From NCBI RefSeq assembly GCF_001939075.1, contig NZ_MPTA01000006.1, forward strand, positions 171,793 through 235,792: a DNA stretch of 64,000 nucleotides, written 5' to 3'. Positions 60,319 to 64,000 of the stretch are shown piece by piece. The stretch's first letter is position 1. Each line of letters opens with the position of its first letter. The notes below the pieces were generated by a model that was not told the origin of the DNA, searched no databases, and was given only the letters and a program-made list of their open reading frames with translations. Source of the DNA: Paenisporosarcina indica. GTDB taxonomy: Bacteria > Bacillota > Bacilli > Bacillales_A > Planococcaceae. The position numbers and the translations under genes are program-made.

Positions 60319-60933
60319 TTAGTTAGACTGGCCTTTCTTCACCCACTCAGCAACCGTTACAGTACGCTTAGCTTGGTGTTTCACTGCTCCTTGAACATCT
60401 TCTACCATTTTTCCATCTTGACCTACTGAAACACTTGTCCCGTATGGATTGCCTCCCGCAGAATATAACACGGGATCCGTATATCCTGGAGCCACGACGA
60501 TTGCACCCCAATGATACATCGTTGTATACAATGCTAACGTCGTAATTTCTTGACCACCATGAGCATTTTGGGCCGAAGTCATGGCACTCACAACTTTATT
60601 TGTCAGTTTTCCATTAAACCAAAGACCGCCAGTTGTGTCCAAGAAATTCTTTACTTGTCCTGGCATGTTACCAAAACGTGTTGGAACACTGAATATAATA
60701 GCATCTGCCCATTCTAAGTCCTCTAATTTCACTTCAGGTACATCTTTCGCCTCTTCAACATGAGCTTTCCACGAAGGGTTTGAATCTATGGCCGCTTGTG
60801 GAGCAGTCTCTGGGACTTTCAAGACTTTTGCTTCAGCCCCGAAATCATTGGCAGCTTCTTCTGCCCATTTAGCCAATTGATAGTTAGTACCGGTTGAACT
60901 GTAATAGATAACTGCTAATTTTACTTTTGACAT
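60319..60933 (-). CDS. wrbA: NAD(P)H:quinone oxidoreductase WrbA
   Basis: The 204-residue flavodoxin-like enzyme has the FMN phosphate loop YYSSTGTNYQLA (about residues 9-20), SVPTRFGNMPGQVKNFLDTT (about 79-98), and SAQNAHGGQEITTLALYTTM. It reduces quinones by two electrons and protects from oxidative stress. I start at ATG 60933, behind AAGGAG; the upstream extension is unsupported. Length is normal for WrbA. It is monocistronic. Confidence 0.93.
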   Translation of the reverse strand: MSKVKLAVIYYSSTGTNYQLAKWAEEAANDFGAEAKVLKVPETAPQAAIDSNPSWKAHVEEAKDVPEVKLEDLEWADAIIFSVPTRFGNMPGQVKNFLDTTGGLWFNGKLTNKVVSAMTSAQNAHGGQEITTLALYTTMYHWGAIVVAPGYTDPVLYSAGGNPYGTSVSVGQDGKMVEDVQGAVKHQAKRTVTVAEWVKKGQSN

Positions 60934-61044
60934 ATTCCATCTCCTTAGTACTGTACTTTCAAAATAATAAATGTTTACCTTTCCTGTATTCCCCATATGA
61001 AAATTTCTATTCATACTTTTCGGATGACAATCATTAACATAATC

Positions 61045-61076
61045 AAAAACAGTATCCTATGGAAGATACTGTTTTT
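61045..61076 (-). terminator. terminator after the DUF5658 gene
   Basis: AAAAACAGTATC and GATACTGTTTTT pair around CTATGGAA; A and T runs suit both directions. Confidence 0.8.
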
Positions 61077-61104
61077 GATTGACCCTGGAAAGATTATTCA
61101 ATTA

Positions 61105-61398
61105 CTACGTAATGTAAGGAATCAACCAAAGTAGATGAAGAACTAATACTCCCGAATATAACGTAACAGCAAACCATAAAGTCATTTTTAATTTTTTTCC
61201 GAATTTCAAAAATGCCTTCTTAGTAATGAGAACACTTAAAATGGCGCTAAATGATAGTTTAATAAACAATACGTGGAGAGGATCTAATGAACTCAATAGT
61301 GGATTGGCTTCGACCATTTGAAAAGAGACCAATCCTATATATGTTAAAATACCATCCAATCCATTAAAAGCGACGATAATCCATGGTAAAATGTACAA
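61105..61398 (-). CDS. DUF5658 family membrane protein
   Basis: The 97-residue protein has three hydrophobic segments and the DUF5658 features NGLDGILTYIGL and EANPLL near the N-terminus, typical of small four-helix or three-helix proteins of this family. The TTG start at 61398 follows AAGGAGAGG. It is monocistronic. The function is unknown. Confidence 0.75.
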   Translation of the reverse strand: MYILPWIIVAFNGLDGILTYIGLVSFQMVEANPLLSSLDPLHVLFIKLSFSAILSVLITKKAFLKFGKKLKMTLWFAVTLYSGVLVLHLLWLIPYIT

Positions 61399-61683
61399 AA
61401 ATGCCTCTCCTTAATATAAAGTATAAATCATTTTTTATGTAGTACCTGTTACTACTACTAAGGTTTAACTACTTTACTTTGAATTAACCGTATATTTAAG
61501 GAAATATTTATTTACCAGTATGATTTTTCGATGATGTTCACCATGTGGATTTTCAAGACTTGGATAATCTGTACTTCGCTTTTATTTTCGTATGTATTAA
61601 ATTATTTTATTCATTCTTAAGCAAATTATTCTACTTTCTGAATCAACATAGAATTTTGTAAGTATTTTATACTTCATTGAATT

Positions 61684-61705
61684 TTATTCCCTACATAGGG
61701 AATAA
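61684..61705. promoter_or_regulatory. 22-bp perfect palindrome in a non-coding region
   Basis: TTATTCCCTA-CA-TAGGGAATAA has two perfect ten-base arms. It lies 31 bases before a terminator, in the 61399-61855 stretch, which contains no supported gene. It may be an operator for an undetected transcript. The regulator is unknown. Confidence 0.4.
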
Positions 61706-61736
61706 TGAACAATAGGTTGATAAGCCATTTTCCCTT

Positions 61737-61770
61737 AAAACCGTCTAAGCACTTAGCTTAGACGGTTTTT
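61737..61770 (+). terminator. orphan terminator in the gap before the small hydrophilic ORF
   Basis: AAAACCGTCTAAGC pairs perfectly with GCTTAGACGGTTTT around ACTTA, followed by TG. No coding gene on the plus strand lies directly upstream, so it may end an unannotated RNA. Confidence 0.7.
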
Positions 61771-61797
61771 GTAATTTATTCGATAAACACCTTAAAT

Positions 61798-61829
61798 TTG
61801 TTCTGAATAAACAGGTCCATTCAGAACAA
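61798..61829 (+). promoter_or_regulatory. inverted repeat upstream of the small hydrophilic ORF
   Basis: TTGTTCTGAAT and ATTCAGAACAA are perfect 11-base arms separated by ten bases, ending 12 bases before the ribosome-binding site GGAGGTG. It could be an operator or a leader hairpin. Confidence 0.45.
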
Positions 61830-61855
61830 GCTATTGTTAATGGAGGTGATATGAT

Positions 61856-62044
61856 TTGAAGGATAATCAAATCAGAAATATAGAAAAAAAGAAAAAAATA
61901 CTAGGTCGCGAAGAAATTGGGTATGGATACGACATTAGCGTGAATGATTTAAACATACTAGGTCAAAATGAAGCGGCAAAAAACAACGATACTAAGGGTG
62001 CCAATCATCCGATCAATAATGATAAGAAAAATGATAAAGAGTAG
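61856..62044 (+). CDS. small hydrophilic protein, unknown function
   Basis: The 62-residue protein starts at TTG 61856, nine bases after GGAGG. It is rich in Asn, Lys and Asp (MKDNQIRNIEKKKKI, GREEIGYGYDISVNDL, NNDKKNDKE) and has no membrane segment or cysteine. The strong ribosome-binding site and the perfect inverted repeat upstream favour a real gene. Its composition recalls small spore or stress proteins of Bacilli, but I do not recognise a family. Confidence 0.55.
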   Translation: MKDNQIRNIEKKKKILGREEIGYGYDISVNDLNILGQNEAAKNNDTKGANHPINNDKKNDKE

Positions 62045-62101
62045 TACCTCGTACCTTCACTTCGCAAAAGTAAAGTAAAGCCCTCTTAAATAAAAACATA
62101 A

Positions 62102-62139
62102 AAAAAGCAGTATCTACATTAAAGTAGATACTGCTTTTT
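62102..62139 (-). terminator. terminator of the tRNA array
   Basis: AAAAGCAGTATCTAC pairs perfectly with GTAGATACTGCTTTT. On the minus strand it is followed by TTTTTTTA, eight bases after the tRNA-Leu gene. Confidence 0.9.
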
Positions 62140-62146
62140 CATTTGA

Positions 62147-62227
62147 TACCCGAGGCCAGACTCGAACTGGCACGCCTTACGGCACCGCATTTTGAGTGCG
62201 GCGTGTCTGCCATTCCACCACTCGGGC
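62147..62227 (-). tRNA. tRNA-Leu (CAA)
   Basis: Anticodon loop CTCAAAA gives CAA. The long variable arm and a D-arm of class II type fit leucine. The 3' CCA is not encoded. The wobble base is the target of TrmL, encoded in this window. Last gene of the array. Confidence 0.95.
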
Positions 62228-62263
62228 AAAATTATTAAATGCAGACTTTGAAACAAAAATCTA

Positions 62264-62337
62264 TGGAGGCGGCAACCGGATTTGAACCGGTGGTAAAGGT
62301 GTTGCAGACCTGTGCCTTACCACTTGGCTATGCCGCC
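62264..62337 (-). tRNA. tRNA-Cys (GCA)
   Basis: Anticodon loop CTGCAAC gives GCA; the acceptor GGCGGCA pairs with TGCCGCC, and TCCA ends the gene with encoded CCA. Confidence 0.96.
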
Positions 62338-62347
62338 AAAAACAAAA

Positions 62348-62422
62348 TGGAGCGGAAGACGAGGTTCGAACTCGCGACCCCCACCTTGGCAAGGTGGTGT
62401 TCTACCACTGAACTACTTCCGC
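62348..62422 (-). tRNA. tRNA-Gly (GCC)
   Basis: Anticodon loop TTGCCAA gives GCC; acceptor GCGGAAG/CTTCCGC; CCA is encoded. Confidence 0.96.
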
Positions 62423-62427
62423 AACAA

Positions 62428-62499
62428 CTGGGGAACCTGGATTCGAACCAGGGCGTGACGGAATCAAAATCCGTTGCCTTACCGCTTGGCTATACCCCA
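62428..62499 (-). tRNA. tRNA-Gln (TTG)
   Basis: Anticodon loop TTTTGAT gives TTG. Acceptor TGGGGTA/TTCCCCA contains one U-U mismatch at pair six. CCA is not encoded. Confidence 0.93.
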
Positions 62500-62512
62500 T
62501 CAATAGTATATA

Positions 62513-62589
62513 TGGGGCGAACGAGGGGAATTGAACCCCCGAATGTCGGAATCACAATCCGATGCGTTAACCACTTCGCCACGCCCGCC
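62513..62589 (-). tRNA. tRNA-His (GTG), copy 1
   Basis: Anticodon loop TTGTGAT gives GTG; the extra 5' G(-1) opposite C73 is present and CCA is encoded. It differs from the neighbouring copy by one base in the variable-loop region. Confidence 0.95.
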
Positions 62590-62632
62590 ACATTAAATAG
62601 TATGTATTTTGTTTTTCACTTAGAATAATAAA

Positions 62633-62709
62633 TGGGGCGAACGAGGGGAATTGAACCCCCGAGTGTCGGAATCACAATCCGATGCGTTAACCACTTCGCC
62701 ACGCCCGCC
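62633..62709 (-). tRNA. tRNA-His (GTG), copy 2
   Basis: It is the tandem duplicate of the previous gene, with the same anticodon, G(-1) and encoded CCA. A 43-base spacer separates the copies. B. subtilis trnD has one tRNA-His at this place. Confidence 0.95.
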
Positions 62710-62728
62710 ACAATATGAATTTTATAAT

Positions 62729-62802
62729 TGGCAGGGGCAGTAGGAATTGAACCCACACTGGAGGTTTTGGAGACCTCAGTTCTACCTTTAAACTATGCCC
62801 CT
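62729..62802 (-). tRNA. tRNA-Trp (CCA)
   Basis: Anticodon loop CTCCAAA gives CCA; acceptor AGGGGCA/TGCCCCT, discriminator G, 3' CCA encoded. Confidence 0.96.
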
Positions 62803-62807
62803 AAATT

Positions 62808-62891
62808 TGGTGGAGGGGGGCGGATTCGAACCGCCGAACCCGAAGGAACGGATTTACAGTCCGTCGTGTTTAGCCACTTCACTACCCCTCC
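62808..62891 (-). tRNA. tRNA-Tyr (GTA)
   Basis: Anticodon loop CTGTAAA gives GTA with a class II variable arm; acceptor GGAGGGG/CCCCTCC; CCA encoded. Confidence 0.96.
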
Positions 62892-62900
62892 AAATGAGCC

Positions 62901-62976
<76 letters not shown>

Positions 62977-62989
62977 TGGATAAATATAA

Positions 62990-63065
62990 TGGTGGCTCAG
63001 GACGGAATCGAACCGCCGACACAAGGATTTTCAGTCCTTTGCTCTACCGACTGAGCTACTGAGCC
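62990..63065 (-). tRNA. tRNA-Phe (GAA)
   Basis: Anticodon loop CTGAAAA gives GAA; acceptor GGCTCAG/CTGAGCC; CCA encoded. A 143-base spacer without coding sequence separates it from tRNA-Asp. Confidence 0.96.
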
Positions 63066-63208
63066 ACAATTGAATTGTACTAAGATTCGAATCTCTTCGT
63101 CAGCTTCATTCGTTCGTTCAGTCACATACGTTAGTACGCTCCTTTACTCACTCATTTTGCTTCCTCGACCTTCTTTGCTTATTCCAATTCTAAATACTTT
63201 AATAAAAA

Positions 63209-63284
63209 TGGCGGTCCCGACGGGAATCGAACCCGCGATCTTCTGCGTGACAGGCAGACATGTTAACCGCTACACCACGGGACC
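63209..63284 (-). tRNA. tRNA-Asp (GTC)
   Basis: Anticodon loop CTGTCAC gives GTC; acceptor GGTCCCG/CGGGACC; discriminator G; CCA encoded. Confidence 0.96.
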
Positions 63285-63286
63285 AT

Positions 63287-63362
<76 letters not shown>

Positions 63363-63443
63363 TCAATATTATGTTATAGACATTATTGCTTCTACGCTTA
63401 TGGCGTAGTGGACATCTGCATCGGCTGCGCCTGCTTCGATGTT

Positions 63444-63467
63444 AATCGCCATCTTCGTTTGGCGATT
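63444..63467. repeat. hairpin repeat in the tRNA array, copy 1
   Basis: AATCGCCA-TCTTCGT-TTGGCGATT forms an eight to nine base stem within the 158-base spacer between tRNA-fMet and tRNA-Val. The 20-base core recurs at 63695. Confidence 0.55.
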
Positions 63468-63520
63468 TGCTCCACCCTCGCGGACTTCTTTAATGGAAGT
63501 TAAGAATGTAATAATGTAAA

Positions 63521-63596
63521 TGGTGGAGGATGACGGGCTCGAACCGCCGACCCTCTGCTTGTAAGGCAGATGCTCTCCCAGCTGAGCTAATCCTCC
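63521..63596 (-). tRNA. tRNA-Val (TAC)
   Basis: Anticodon loop CTTACAA gives TAC; acceptor GGAGGAT/ATCCTCC; CCA encoded. Confidence 0.96.
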
Positions 63597-63694
63597 TGGG
63601 TAAAGATAAAATGTATTGCTAATCAAATATGCAAATTGCGAACTTCACATACGTTGAAGGAAATGCTCCTTCCTCGCATTGCTGCGTCGTCGCA

Positions 63695-63718
63695 AATCGC
63701 CATCTTCGTTTGGCAATT
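63695..63718. repeat. hairpin repeat in the tRNA array, copy 2
   Basis: The core AATCGCCATCTTCGTTTGGC is identical to copy 1 at 63444; one arm base differs (GGCAATT in place of GGCGATT). It lies in the 122-base spacer between tRNA-Val and tRNA-Glu. Confidence 0.55.
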
Positions 63719-63793
63719 TGGTGACCCCTACGGGATTCGAACCCGTGTTACCGCCGTGAAAGGGCGGTGTCTTAACCGCTTGACCAAGGGGCC
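63719..63793 (-). tRNA. tRNA-Glu (TTC)
   Basis: Anticodon loop CTTTCAC gives TTC; acceptor GGCCCCT/AGGGGTC; CCA encoded. Confidence 0.96.
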
Positions 63794-63816
63794 ATTTATT
63801 GTTTGAAGAAAATCAC

Positions 63817-63908
63817 TGGCGGAGAGCAAGGGATTTGAACCCTTGAGACAGTTTAACCCGCCTACACGAATTCCAATCGTGCTCCTTCGGCCACTCGGAC
63901 AGCTCCCC
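63817..63908 (-). tRNA. tRNA-Ser (GGA)
   Basis: Anticodon loop TTGGAAT gives GGA with a long class II variable arm; acceptor GGGGAGC/GCTCTCC; CCA encoded. Confidence 0.95.
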
Positions 63909-63912
63909 AATA

Positions 63913-63987
63913 TGGCTCCGAAGGTAGGACTCGAACCTACGACCAATCGATTAACAGTCGATTGCTCTACCACTGAGCTACTTCGGA
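63913..63987 (-). tRNA. tRNA-Asn (GTT)
   Basis: Anticodon loop CTGTTAA gives GTT; acceptor TCCGAAG/CTTCGGA; CCA encoded. In B. subtilis trnD this is the first tRNA after the 5S rRNA, so an rRNA operon is expected just right of the window. Confidence 0.96.
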
Positions 63988-64000
63988 ATGTTACTATATT

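Overview
The window is a chromosomal segment from a low-GC, spore-forming member of the Bacillales. Gene order follows the Bacillus subtilis yha/yhe/yhc regions: hemEHY, hit-ecsAB, trpP-yhaH-scoC, prsA, yhaMNO, yhaPQ, yheA-yheB, bmrCD, yhcXYZ. Content and the intergenic repeat families suggest a Planococcaceae-type genome (Sporosarcina, Paenisporosarcina or Psychrobacillus like). That placement is inference. TTG and GTG start codons are frequent.

Layout. 1-5.7 kb: a partial TetR regulator, the coproporphyrin-dependent haem genes hemE-hemH-hemY on the minus strand, and a divergent haem monooxygenase (hmoB). 6.1-13.8 kb: yhaA, then an accessory block with an ECF sigma factor/membrane protein/ABC transporter operon, a DUF3221 lipoprotein and an RsiV-like protein. 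13.8-30.6 kb: ecsAB, hit, trpP with a TRAP-type leader, scoC, prsA, the yhaMNO nuclease cluster, the yhaQP exporter, a small XRE regulator operon, an enoyl-CoA hydratase and a CPBP protease. 30.6-31.0 kb: a 6S RNA gene recognised from its fold, promoter and terminator. 31.0-46.2 kb: cold-shock protein, yheA/yheB, the BmrCD multidrug exporter behind an attenuator with two leader ORFs, UspA, photolyase, the kynurenine genes kynU-kynB, a CNNM/CorC-type protein and a CDF transporter. 46.2-62.1 kb: an RsgA GTPase behind its own leader ORF and terminator, an AirSR/YhcYZ-like two-component system, pgcA, yhcX, a disulfide-bond pair, a pseudouridine synthase, trmL, queG, a PAS-STAS protein and wrbA. 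62.1-64.0 kb: sixteen minus-strand tRNA genes in the order of the B. subtilis rRNA-linked trnD array, with tRNA-His duplicated. An rRNA operon probably lies just beyond the right edge.

The most notable signals are non-coding or very small. (1) The bmrCD leader has a promoter, a 22-codon ORF, an 11-bp antiterminator that competes with a terminator, a second terminator and an 18-codon ORF. (2) Six NAG triplets, each separated by exactly two bases, overlap the trpP ribosome-binding site. (3) A 24-codon leader ORF and terminator precede rsgA. (4) The 6S RNA fold. (5) Three decayed genes: a YhdA-like FMN reductase, an NCS2 purine permease and a nonsense-interrupted small membrane protein. (6) Dispersed hairpin repeats whose arms differ in sequence but stay complementary. 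(7) Several small proteins under 60 residues: a YjcZ-like peptide, an acidic lipoprotein and a 32-residue membrane peptide.

Functional links: haem synthesis sits beside haem degradation. Tryptophan uptake (trpP) and catabolism (kynUB) are both present, without kynA in the window. ScoC, PrsA and EcsAB form the usual secretion/protease-control neighbourhood.
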